Part shown: piece by piece, positions 42,521-50,154 of the stretch
How positions within the stretch are numbered: the first letter of the stretch is position 1
Layout: every line of letters starts with the position of its first letter
Origin: DASXUX01 sp036504595
Lineage (GTDB): Bacteria; Planctomycetota; SZUA-567; H5-PLA8
NCBI GenBank assembly: GCA_036504595.1
Contig: DASXUX010000050.1
Location: 1 to 64,000, forward strand
Direction of reading: 5' to 3'
DNA length: 64,000 bases
Made by a program: the position numbers and the translations under genes
The notes under the pieces: model-generated
The model's database searches: none
The model's input: the letters and a program-made list of their open reading frames with translations, nothing else
Told to the model about the DNA's origin: nothing

Positions 42521-42945
42521 TGCGGCCTCAGCTCCTCAAAGTTGATCTGCGTGACGCGCTGGTACAACGAATCTATTCCGTGCCGGGACTCGATCGCGCG
42601 GATGTCCTTCAGAAACTGCTCGTGAATCTCGTTGCGCTCCTCGTTGTACGTCGAGTCGCAGGAGTAGGTTCGGCACCCCAACGCCCGGTGCTCGCGAATG
42701 CCGCAGAGCTTTCCGCGCTGAAATGGACAGATGACCTCGCGCGCTTGAGCCGCATCGGGCGCCAGGCCGCCGCGCGCCATCTCCGCTGCTTCAAGCGTCG
42801 TTACGAAGAGCATGTGTCCGTGCGCCGCAAAATGGCAACAAATTCCGCGCGCGTCACAGTTCCGTTCAAACGGCTTGATTACGTCCGCAAGGCGCGCGTA
42901 CAACGCTTGCAACTCGACGAACGCTTGTTCAGGAATGCTCGCCAT
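42517..42945 (-). CDS. YkgJ-family cysteine cluster protein
   Basis: A 142-residue protein of the zinc- or iron-binding YkgJ/CxxCxxCC-type family. Cys residues cluster as CDARGICCHF near 29-38, then CPFQRGKLCGI and CRTYSCD in the middle. The start at 42945 is preceded by no strong ribosome-binding site. It overlaps ubiX by 4 nt, so the two are co-translated, a pairing whose reason I cannot state. It lies about 50 bp downstream of the ABC permease gene on the same strand. Confidence 0.8.
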   Translation of the reverse strand: MASIPEQAFVELQALYARLADVIKPFERNCDARGICCHFAAHGHMLFVTTLEAAEMARGGLAPDAAQAREVICPFQRGKLCGIREHRALGCRTYSCDSTYNEERNEIHEQFLKDIRAIESRHGIDSLYQRVTQINFEELRPQ

Positions 42946-42997
42946 ACTTCAAGATCATAGCAGCACCGCATCCGTCGTGCACCCGCAAGTGCCGCTT

Positions 42998-43984
42998 CTA
43001 CTGCGCCTGCGAGCGCGACGATGGCGCCTGATTAATCAACACCGCGCCCAGGATTAACGCGCCTTTCACGACAAGTTGCCAGTATTCGGTAATGTTCATC
43101 AACGTCATGCCGTTGCTGAGCACCCCGAGAAAGATCACGCCGATCAGTGTGCCCCAGATCGTTCCCGCGCCGCCCATCAGGCTCGTGCCGCCGATGATGA
43201 CGGCGGAGATGACGTCCAGTTCCCAGCCCGTCCCGCTGCTGGACGAACCAGACATGATCTGCGACGACTGCAGGATGCCGCTGAATGCCGCGAGGCCCGC
43301 GACAATGCCCATCACAAGGATTTTGATCAGGCGCACGTTGATGCCGCTGAGCCGCGCAGCTTCGGCATTGCCTCCGACGGCGTAAATCGCGCGCCCGAAC
43401 GTCGTGTAGCTCATCAGGAACTGGATGATGGCGAACGTGAGCAGAAACAGGATCGCGGGAAACGGAATTCCCAGCACGTAACCGCTGCCAAAGAAGCTGT
43501 ACCATTCGGGAAAGGGCGAGAGCGGAAAGCCATTGGTGATCAGCTTGGCCGCGCCGCCAAAGATGGTCATCCACGCCAGCGTCGCGATGAAAGTCGGCAC
43601 ACGAAAACGCATGCGCAGGAAACCATTGAGGCAACCGATGGCGAAGCCTGTTGCAACGCTCGCCGCCATCGCGAGCATGACGACCGCCACGGACGCCGGC
43701 GCCTGCGCGCAGTCCTTGCTGCCGGCCATTGCTCCCGTCAGCCAAGCCGCCAGACACCCTGAAAACGCGATTGCCGATCCCACGCTCAAATCGATCTCGC
43801 CGGCGATGATCACCATCGTCATGCCGAAGGCGATGATTCCCTGAAAGGAGACGTTCCGGAGCACGCCCAGCAGATTCTCGCCGCTGCTGAAATTCGGAGC
43901 CTTGAACGCCAGCACGACGCAGAGCGCCAGGAGAATCAGCGCCATCACGGATTGCTTCAGCCAGTTGGATGCGGAGCCCGCCAT
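42998..43984 (-). CDS. Sugar ABC transporter permease, RbsC-like
   Basis: A 328-residue permease of the ribose/galactoside (CUT2) class with about eight to ten membrane helices. Family marks: GIIAFGMTMVIIAGEIDLSVGSAIAFSG, TFGRAIYAVGGNAEAARLSGINV and SAVIIGGTSLMGGAGTIWGTLIG (each cut where long). The start is ATG 43984, with GAGG 5 nt upstream. It is separated from its ATPase gene only by the GxxExxY cassette; without it the gap would be about 50 bp. Partners are the ATPase at 44482-45987 and the binding lipoprotein at 49027-50046. Confidence 0.93.
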   Translation of the reverse strand: MAGSASNWLKQSVMALILLALCVVLAFKAPNFSSGENLLGVLRNVSFQGIIAFGMTMVIIAGEIDLSVGSAIAFSGCLAAWLTGAMAGSKDCAQAPASVAVVMLAMAASVATGFAIGCLNGFLRMRFRVPTFIATLAWMTIFGGAAKLITNGFPLSPFPEWYSFFGSGYVLGIPFPAILFLLTFAIIQFLMSYTTFGRAIYAVGGNAEAARLSGINVRLIKILVMGIVAGLAAFSGILQSSQIMSGSSSSGTGWELDVISAVIIGGTSLMGGAGTIWGTLIGVIFLGVLSNGMTLMNITEYWQLVVKGALILGAVLINQAPSSRSQAQ

Positions 43985-44004
43985 TCTCACCTCGTAAAAA
44001 GCTC

Positions 44005-44452
44005 ACCGCAGAGGACGCGGAGGACGCAGAGGGTCTTACAGCTTGTTGACCAAGCGCTTAACCCCATCCTTTAGGTGAACGACGTTGAAGTTGATCAAAA
44101 GCCCAACTTTCTTGCCGCTGAGCTTCAGGTACGACAACAGTTGCGCTTCATGCACCGGAATTAGCTTATCGACAGCTTTAAGTTCCACGATCACAACGTC
44201 CTCGACCAGCAGGTCGATGCGATAGCCAACATCGATGTTCACCCCGTCGTATGCCACAGGCAATTTCGCCTCGGATGCAACGGCAAAACCGCGCTTTTTG
44301 AGCTCAAAGACCAGGCATCCGCGGTAAGCGCTCTCGAGCAAACCTGGACCGAGTGCAGTATGAACCTTCATCGCGGCATCCACTATCTGCCCCGTAATAT
44401 CGTTGATTTCCATACACTATTCTCCCTCTGCGTCCTCCGCGTCCTCTGCGGT
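44005..44452. mobile_element. GxxExxY cassette with perfect 29-bp terminal inverted repeats
   Basis: Bases 44005-44033 and 44424-44452 are perfect reverse complements over all 29 bp (outer end ACCGCAGAGGACGC, inner end GACGCAGAGGG). The 448-bp interval holds only the GxxExxY gene, whose ribosome-binding region begins in the inner end of the upstream repeat. It sits between an ABC ATPase gene and its permease gene, leaving 29 and 20 bp of original spacer. A related 98-bp gene-less element is at 14144-14241. Confidence 0.82.
44036..44413 (-). CDS. GxxExxY family protein (PD-(D/E)XK-like)
   Basis: A 125-residue GxxExxY protein, named for the motif seen here as GLLESAY near residue 24-30. The rest is typical: ELKKRGFAVASEAKLPVAYDG, then YRIDLLVEDVVIVELKAVDKL, with the D...E-x-K arrangement of PD-(D/E)XK nucleases, and LINFNV near the end. 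Biochemical function is not established for the family as far as I know. It is enclosed by perfect 29-bp inverted repeats and is unrelated in function to the sugar transporter genes on each side. AGAGGGAGA at the repeat edge is its probable ribosome-binding site. Confidence 0.93.
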   Translation of the reverse strand: MEINDITGQIVDAAMKVHTALGPGLLESAYRGCLVFELKKRGFAVASEAKLPVAYDGVNIDVGYRIDLLVEDVVIVELKAVDKLIPVHEAQLLSYLKLSGKKVGLLINFNVVHLKDGVKRLVNKL

Positions 44453-44481
44453 AGGATGTTTTGCGGCAGACTCCACGGCTT

Positions 44482-45987
44482 TCACCCCGCCATGCACCGC
44501 GCAAAAAGTTCGTCGAGCGAAATCCGCTCCGGCAACACGTCCTCTGTGATCGTGCCGCTCTTCATCACCAGAACGCGATGACACACTTCGAGCAACTCTT
44601 CCAGTTCGCTCGAAACAAAAATGCTGGCGATGCCTTGCCGGCTCAAATCCCACATGATCTGGAAAATCTGCTGCTTCGCCTGAACGTCGATGCCGCGGGT
44701 GGGCTCATCAAAAAGAATGACCCTCGGCCGCGTGTTCAGCCACTTGCCGATCACGACCTTCTGCTGGTTTCCGCCGCTGAGCGACGACACTGCCTGTTCG
44801 ATGTCCGGCAGCTTGATGGAAAGCTGCTGCACGAAGCTGTCGGCGATCGCGCGTTCGCGCCCGGCTGTCGTAATGCCGCGCGTTGAAATGCGGTCGAGGC
44901 TCGCCATGCACAGGTTGGCGCGGGTGCTCAGTCCCTGCACCAAGGCCTGCTCTTTGCGGTTCTCCGGCGTGAAGGCCAGGCCCAGCTTCTTCATTCGCGC
45001 CGGCGTGCCAGCGCGAACTTCCTGCCCGCCCACGACGATCTTCCCGCTGTCGAAGGGCTCCGCACCGAAGATCGCCCGCAGCAGTTCCGTTCGTCCGGAG
45101 CCTAGCATTCCCGCGATGCCCAGAATTTCGCCGCGCCGAAGCGTGAAGTTGACGCCGTAGAACTTGCCCGCTTGCGTCAACTCGCAGACTTCCAGCACCG
45201 GTTCGGTGCCCGCCTGCAGATCGGTGGGCCGCTCCTTCTGCACCACTTCGCCGAACATCATGCGCACGATCGTCTGCGGCGTTGCCTCCTGCATGGGAAT
45301 CGAACCGATGTAACGCCCGTCGCGAATCACCGTGACCGTGTCGGCGATCTGCGGAAGCTCCTGCAAACGGTGGGTAATATAGATGATGACGACTCCACTC
45401 GACCGCAGCCGCCGCAATAGTTCGAACAGGTTCTGCGTCTCGTGCTGAGCCAGCGCCGACGTCGGTTCGTCCAGCATGAGCACCGATGGATTGAACGACA
45501 TCGCCTTGGCGATCTCGACGACTTGCTGCTGCGCCACACCGAGCGAACCTACGTTGGCGCGGACGTCCAGCTTGACGTTCATGCGCTCAAGTACGGCTTG
45601 CGCGCGCGCGAAGGCTTCCGGCCAGTCGATGACCGAGCTTAAGATGCCGCTCTTGTGCGGCATGCGGCCAAGGAGGATGTTCTCTGCGATCGTGAGGCCC
45701 GGGACGAGGCTGAGTTCCTGATAAACCGTCGCGATTCCGTTGGCGAACGCATCGCTCGGCAACCGCAGCACAATCGGCCGGCCATCCAGAACAATCGAAC
45801 CCGCGGTCGGCTGCACCGCGCCGGAAAAGATCTTGACCAGCGTGCTCTTTCCAGCGCCGTTCTTCCCGATCAACGCATGGATCCTGCCGCCATCGAAACG
45901 AACCGAGACATCCTCAAGCGCGAGCGTGCCTGGATATTCTTTTCGAATGCGCTGAGTCTCGAGGGCGTGCTCGCTCACCGGCGTCAC
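44482..45987 (-). CDS. Sugar ABC transporter ATPase, RbsA/MglA-like (two ABC domains)
   Basis: A 501-residue tandem ATPase energising CUT2-type monosaccharide import. The first domain has Walker A GKNGAGKS near residue 39 and DEPTSAL. Its signature region is SLGVAQQQVVEIAKA, so LSGGQ is replaced by LGVAQ, as is common in this family's N-terminal half. The second domain has a degenerate Walker A (GMLGSGRTE), signature LSGGNQQK and DEPTRGID. Start overlaps the heparinase stop by 4 nt (ATGA). Its permease lies beyond the inserted GxxExxY cassette. Confidence 0.95.
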   Translation of the reverse strand: MTPVSEHALETQRIRKEYPGTLALEDVSVRFDGGRIHALIGKNGAGKSTLVKIFSGAVQPTAGSIVLDGRPIVLRLPSDAFANGIATVYQELSLVPGLTIAENILLGRMPHKSGILSSVIDWPEAFARAQAVLERMNVKLDVRANVGSLGVAQQQVVEIAKAMSFNPSVLMLDEPTSALAQHETQNLFELLRRLRSSGVVIIYITHRLQELPQIADTVTVIRDGRYIGSIPMQEATPQTIVRMMFGEVVQKERPTDLQAGTEPVLEVCELTQAGKFYGVNFTLRRGEILGIAGMLGSGRTELLRAIFGAEPFDSGKIVVGGQEVRAGTPARMKKLGLAFTPENRKEQALVQGLSTRANLCMASLDRISTRGITTAGRERAIADSFVQQLSIKLPDIEQAVSSLSGGNQQKVVIGKWLNTRPRVILFDEPTRGIDVQAKQQIFQIMWDLSRQGIASIFVSSELEELLEVCHRVLVMKSGTITEDVLPERISLDELFARCMAG

Positions 45988-47861
45988 TCCTGCGGCGAAA
46001 TCCTCAATGTGATCGTCGCGGCGTCAGCCGGCTTGACGAGGTTAATGCCGATGCGCGTCGGCTTGACCGGCGCATTTTCGTGAATCTCTTCGGCCTGCAC
46101 CGTCCACTCCGCGCCCCCGGCATCGACTTCCACGCGCACAGCGGATTTTTCGTCTCGCACGATGATGCTGCGGTCCGGCTTCTGTTCCCATTTGCCGAGC
46201 GTCAGTATTGCCGTGCCGAACGCTTGCGCGCTTTTGAACTGCACCTTATCGGTCACCGTCAGCGAGCCGGCTTTCTCGCGCGAATACACAAACGTACGCA
46301 CAAGCGACTTTAGTTCCGGCACCGCATATGGCGAACGGATGTCAAACTCCAGCGTGTCGCTAGCGTCCGTGAACTCCGTACGCAAGACTTTTCCTCGCGA
46401 CTCTTTTCCCTCTTTCTGCAGCTTGCCCGCGACGATCGGAACCGGATGGCCGAAGGAGTTCAGCAGTTTGCTGTCGTAGCGCTTGGCGCTGAACGTACGC
46501 GCCGTGTACGTTTCGGCGCCGGGGTCGAGCAGAACGGGCCGATCACCGACGACAACCACGAACGAGCCGACATCGTTATGGTTGTGGTGCTCGTCGTTGT
46601 GGCCGCCTTTCAGCGCCACGCCCATGCGGCACGAAGAGTTTGGCGCCGGACGGCTGATCAGGATTCCGGCTTTGTCGAACCACGTGCGAAGCTCCGGTGC
46701 GGCTCCGTTAGCGGGCAACAGTTCCGTCACCGCGTTCGGGAACGTGAAGAGCATCGCCGTGGTCACCGTCCCCAGAACGCCTTTTGGATCAAGCTTGTCA
46801 TAGACGGGAAGTCCTAGCCCAAAACGGCGGTTCAGGAAGTACATGATGTCCGCCGCAGGTTTGGCGTTCACGCTGCAGTCCGCGAAGGCTGGCGCGACGC
46901 CGCCAATGATCTGGATGCGGCCGCCGAACGTCGCCGGCGCTTTGACTTCGGGCAGGCCGAGCAGATCCAGTTTGCCGCCGGTGGCCTGGCGAATCGTTTC
47001 CGCCAAATAAAGGTAATTGCCGAAGCCGTAGTTCCAGTAACCAAGCCCCTCGCTGCAATATCCATCGGGCGTGAAGCCCGCGAGAAAATTCTTCGAGTAC
47101 TTTTCCGCCGCGACGATGAACTGCGCGCGCGCTCCGCGATCCTCAAGCTCCACCATCCCGGCGCCCGTAACGCCCGCCAGACAGACGGCGTTCCAGTTGT
47201 TGGTGGTCGTCATCCACCAGTTCATTTTGCGTTCGCCGTTGAACATGGCTCGGAACGGTTCCAGCGCGCGCCGCGAGATGTTTTCTTTGACCTTCTTGCG
47301 CACTTCGGCGTTGAGCTTCTCGCCGATCAGCCAGTCCATCGTGGCCAGGTGCCAGGCCAGCGCCGAAGACGCAAGATCAATGTCGATGGATTTGCCGTTG
47401 AAGTTAGCTAGATCGCGATCGTGCGCGGGCATGACCCACGTCTTCTCCGCGCAAAGCGCTTCACATAGCTCTTCTATTTTCAGGACAAAACGCCCTTTGT
47501 TCTCGGCGCATTCTGCCAGGACGAGCGGTGCCAGCAATCCGCGCCGTTTGAAGGCCACGTTCTGCCAGTTTGTGCGATTTCCGTTTTTCGAATACTCCAG
47601 AAACAGTTCGTCCGGCTGTTCAGCCAGCGGCTGCTTCAAGAGTTTTTCGGCGTTCGCAACCACGGCTTTGAATTCCGGCTTGGCGGCGAGTGTATCCCAA
47701 GCCGCGCGATCGCTGGCGGGCCGGCCAAGACCGACGGGCTTGTCGCCGAGCATGTCGGCTACCGCTTTCACGCGAGCGGGATCAAGGCTTTCTTTTTCTG
47801 CGGCAAGAGTGGACATGGCGAGAATCGAAAAGAGAACTCCAAAAACTATGAACGAGTGCAT
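45984..47861 (-). CDS. Secreted heparinase II/III-family polysaccharide lyase
   Basis: A 625-residue exported lyase. A signal peptide (MHSFIVFGVLFSILAMSTLA) precedes an (alpha/alpha) toroid with LFLEYSKNGNRTNWQ, TTTNNWNAVCLAGV and GYCSEGLGYWNYGFGNYLY (probable catalytic Tyr region). The C-terminal heparinase II/III beta domain has the metal and catalytic motif GHNDEHHNHNDVGSFVV. Such lyases cleave uronic-acid glycosidic bonds by beta-elimination, leaving unsaturated ends, which is exactly the substrate type of the GH88 hydrolase at 52237-53415. It is translationally coupled to the sugar ATPase gene. Confidence 0.9.
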   Translation of the reverse strand: MHSFIVFGVLFSILAMSTLAAEKESLDPARVKAVADMLGDKPVGLGRPASDRAAWDTLAAKPEFKAVVANAEKLLKQPLAEQPDELFLEYSKNGNRTNWQNVAFKRRGLLAPLVLAECAENKGRFVLKIEELCEALCAEKTWVMPAHDRDLANFNGKSIDIDLASSALAWHLATMDWLIGEKLNAEVRKKVKENISRRALEPFRAMFNGERKMNWWMTTTNNWNAVCLAGVTGAGMVELEDRGARAQFIVAAEKYSKNFLAGFTPDGYCSEGLGYWNYGFGNYLYLAETIRQATGGKLDLLGLPEVKAPATFGGRIQIIGGVAPAFADCSVNAKPAADIMYFLNRRFGLGLPVYDKLDPKGVLGTVTTAMLFTFPNAVTELLPANGAAPELRTWFDKAGILISRPAPNSSCRMGVALKGGHNDEHHNHNDVGSFVVVVGDRPVLLDPGAETYTARTFSAKRYDSKLLNSFGHPVPIVAGKLQKEGKESRGKVLRTEFTDASDTLEFDIRSPYAVPELKSLVRTFVYSREKAGSLTVTDKVQFKSAQAFGTAILTLGKWEQKPDRSIIVRDEKSAVRVEVDAGGAEWTVQAEEIHENAPVKPTRIGINLVKPADAATITLRISPQE

Positions 47862-47891
47862 GCGCTTACCCCTGCAGGTTCATCGGACGGT

Positions 47892-47909
47892 GCAATCCAG
47901 GAGGATTGC
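47892..47909. repeat. GCAATCC palindromic repeat after a stop codon
   Basis: GCAATCC-AGGA-GGATTGC. With the adjoining GCTAC it is a reverse-strand copy of the GTAGCGCAATCC element seen at 8882-8905 and 9081-9105. Here too it directly follows a stop codon, that of the UroD-like gene. Confidence 0.8.
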
Positions 47910-47914
47910 GCTAC

Positions 47915-48976
47915 TCACGCATACACCGTGCCGCCCACCTCCCGCCCCACTCGCGCCAGCGCCAAGATGTTTTCGAGCGGGATGCCGTCGTGCAGCGAAT
48001 GATCTGACGCCAGAATATAGCCGCCGCCGGGCGCCGCGATTTCGATCGCTTCGCGCGCTTCGGCTTCGACTTCCGTAGGGGTGCCGTAGGGCAGCGTGCG
48101 AGAAGAATCGATGTTACCGACGATGCACACGCGCTTGCCGTACTTCTCTTTGACCGCGCGCAGGTCCATCTTTGCCGTGCGCTGTAACGGGTGAATCGCC
48201 GAAATCTTCGTCTGCGTCAGGTCATCCAAGTACGCGTTGATGCACCCGCAGGAATGCAGCAACACCGGCACGCCGAGATTGTTGACGTACTCGATGAGAT
48301 CAGCCAGGTACGGCAACAGATACTTGCGGAAATGCTCAACTTTCATGAAACACTGATGGCTGTCGCCGAGGTCGTCGGAAATCCACATGCCGTCGCAACC
48401 CGCGGCCACCGAACGCCGCGCCGCCTCTTTGTTGTACTCGTTGCAGATCTTGAAGCATTCGATGAGCAGGTCCGGATCGTCGTAGAGCGCAAAGCAAATC
48501 TGCTCATATCCAAGCAGCATCCACGCGCCCGTGAACGGACCGGTCACGCCGCCGAGAATCGCCAGATCGCCGTTGTCCATCCCCCGAGCAGCCACGATTT
48601 GCGCGTCGCGGCCCGCACGCGTTGGATCGGGCGGTTTGTAGCGCGCCAAGTCTTCGCGCGACTTGATCGGGTAATCGATCGGCGCATCGATCGGCCACGA
48701 CGAATCATTCTTCTGATAGGTCGTGCCCCATTCGTCCACGTAAACGTTCTTGGCCAGATACTTCGGCTGGAATCCGCTGAATCCGCCAAACGGCAGCCAC
48801 ACGCCATCGTGCCCTAGCGCCAACGCGCACTTCACCGCGTCTTGAGCGTTGTACACCTCGGGGCGATGGCCGATGAGGTGTTCGTACATCGGCTGTTGAA
48901 ACAGAAAATCAAATAACGGTAGCCGATCGGGAACCCCACGCCGCACCGCCGTCAGAAAACGTTCCTTGCGCGTCAT
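47915..48976 (-). CDS. Uroporphyrinogen-decarboxylase-family protein (methyltransferase-like)
   Basis: A 353-residue URO-D superfamily protein. It begins MTRKERFLTAVRRGVPDRLP, as in most non-heme members. It carries GVTGPFTGAWMLLGYE, ISDDLGDSHQCFM and VLLHSCGCINAYLDDL (HxCG, a zinc site as in MtaA/CmuA cobamide methyltransferases). It lacks the N-terminal Arg-rich pocket of true HemE, so heme synthesis is unlikely. Genes of this type recur in sugar-utilisation clusters of planctomycete-like bacteria with no assigned function. It lies between the heparinase and the sugar-binding lipoprotein genes on the same strand. Confidence 0.85.
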   Translation of the reverse strand: MTRKERFLTAVRRGVPDRLPLFDFLFQQPMYEHLIGHRPEVYNAQDAVKCALALGHDGVWLPFGGFSGFQPKYLAKNVYVDEWGTTYQKNDSSWPIDAPIDYPIKSREDLARYKPPDPTRAGRDAQIVAARGMDNGDLAILGGVTGPFTGAWMLLGYEQICFALYDDPDLLIECFKICNEYNKEAARRSVAAGCDGMWISDDLGDSHQCFMKVEHFRKYLLPYLADLIEYVNNLGVPVLLHSCGCINAYLDDLTQTKISAIHPLQRTAKMDLRAVKEKYGKRVCIVGNIDSSRTLPYGTPTEVEAEAREAIEIAAPGGGYILASDHSLHDGIPLENILALARVGREVGGTVYA

Positions 48977-49001
48977 GCCATCTGCTCCACAGCGTTATGA
49001 C

Positions 49002-49030
49002 CACTCCACCACTCACCTGTCACCAATCAC
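49002..49030. repeat. Short CACTCAC-type array between binding protein and UroD genes
   Basis: Imperfect units ACCACTCC, ACCACTCA, CCTGTC, ACCAATCA. Related to the CACTCAC family at 4992-5033. It overlaps the stop codon of the binding-protein gene (from 49027). Confidence 0.6.
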
Positions 49031-50046
49031 TTCCCCTTACTGATCCACTCCGAAAGCTGAGCGGCGTACTCCTTGACACCGTCGGGATTGGTGCGCGAAA
49101 GACACGTGCCTTTCAAATACGTTTTCTCACAAGGCTTCTGCTGTTCGCGCGGCGTGGCCAGCGCCTTCACGGCCGCTTCGATCGCCATGCGCCCGACCTC
49201 GACCGGACGCTGCGCCGTGATTGCCTGCAGGATATTGTCCGGCGACTGCAGGAAGCTGAGAAGCTGCTCGCTGGCATCCGTGCCGAAGACCACTACCTTG
49301 CCGGCCTTGCCCGCGTTTTTGACGGCCAGCACGGCGCCCACCGTGCCGCCTTCGTTCGCAGACCAGATCATGTTCACTTCGGGGTGAGCGGTCAGAATGT
49401 CGCCGGCTTTCTTGATACCCAGATCGGGCAGCCACGCGTCTTGTTCCGCGACGATTTCCACGCCCGGTAGCTGCATGACTTCTTTCTTGAAGCCCGCCAC
49501 GCGCGCGTCGCTCTGTTCGGGCACCTGCGACTTGAACGCAAGAATCGCGATCTTCGCCTTGCCGTCCAGGTTTTTCTCGATGTACGCCTTCGCGGCCTTG
49601 CCGGTCTGCTCGCCCAAGTCCATCGGCGAGCATTCGATGTAGTACGCGGGGAAATCGGCATCGATCGGCGTGTTATGGCAGATGATGCGAATCCCTTTCT
49701 CGTACGCCGCTTTTAGCGCCGGGACCGACGACGTCTTGCTGTACGGCGCAACGCAGATCGCGTCCACCTTTCTGGCCACATACGTATTGATCAGCTCAAT
49801 TTCTTTCTCGACCTTGTTGTTGCTGTTGGCCTCGAGCAGTTCGACGTTGGCTTTCTTCGCCGCGTCGCGCATGCCAAACAGGACGAGCCGGAAGAACTGA
49901 TCTTCCTGGAACACGATTCCCGCAATTTTTGGACGGCCGGACGCTTTGCTTTCGGCATCGCCGCCGGAACCGCAGCCTGCTAGAAATGCAAAACTCAAAA
50001 CGCAAAACGCAAAACTGAGGCATGCGATAGTCTTCCACTGGTTCAT
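49027..50046 (-). CDS. Sugar ABC transporter substrate-binding lipoprotein, RbsB-like
   Basis: A 339-residue periplasmic-binding protein of the ribose/galactose class. The start at 50046 has GGGAGGAAA upstream. A lipoprotein signal ends FLAGC (Cys near residue 25). The mature part has PKIAGIVFQEDQFFRLV, INTYVARKVDAICVAPY, GIRIICHNTPID and IWSANEGGTVGAVLAVKNAG, typical of type I sugar-binding folds. The hydrophobic core of the signal (SFAFCVL, SFAFLAG) is encoded by a heptamer array at 49983-50017 and is therefore internally repeated. Partners are the ATPase and permease downstream. Confidence 0.94.
   Translation of the reverse strand: MNQWKTIACLSFAFCVLSFAFLAGCGSGGDAESKASGRPKIAGIVFQEDQFFRLVLFGMRDAAKKANVELLEANSNNKVEKEIELINTYVARKVDAICVAPYSKTSSVPALKAAYEKGIRIICHNTPIDADFPAYYIECSPMDLGEQTGKAAKAYIEKNLDGKAKIAILAFKSQVPEQSDARVAGFKKEVMQLPGVEIVAEQDAWLPDLGIKKAGDILTAHPEVNMIWSANEGGTVGAVLAVKNAGKAGKVVVFGTDASEQLLSFLQSPDNILQAITAQRPVEVGRMAIEAAVKALATPREQQKPCEKTYLKGTCLSRTNPDGVKEYAAQLSEWISKGK
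49983..50017. repeat. Heptamer array that encodes the signal-peptide core
   Basis: GAAATGC, AAAACTC, AAAACGC, AAAACGC, AAAACTG in register (plus-strand reading). Because three 7-bp units equal seven codons, the minus-strand translation repeats as SFAFCVL/SFAFLAG. Confidence 0.9.
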
Positions 50047-50116
50047 CTCGTTTCCTCCCGTCGCTTCGCCGCACGGATAGCCACAGCGAACAGAGGCTGC
50101 CCATGCCACACGCAAG

Positions 50117-50154
50117 CAGTTCCTGCCTACTGCCGCTGCCAACTGCCTACTGTC
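50117..50154. repeat. TGCCTAC array between FAD oxidoreductase and binding protein genes
   Basis: TGCCTAC, TGCCGC (6 bp), TGCCAAC, TGCCTAC, preceded by GCAGTTCC. It overlaps the end of the FAD oxidoreductase gene (stop at 50147). Confidence 0.75.

Noticed and set aside
47915..48976. hemE (uroporphyrinogen decarboxylase of heme synthesis)
   Set aside because: The protein lacks the N-terminal substrate-binding Arg motif, carries an HxCG zinc-type motif, and lies in a sugar cluster without other heme genes.
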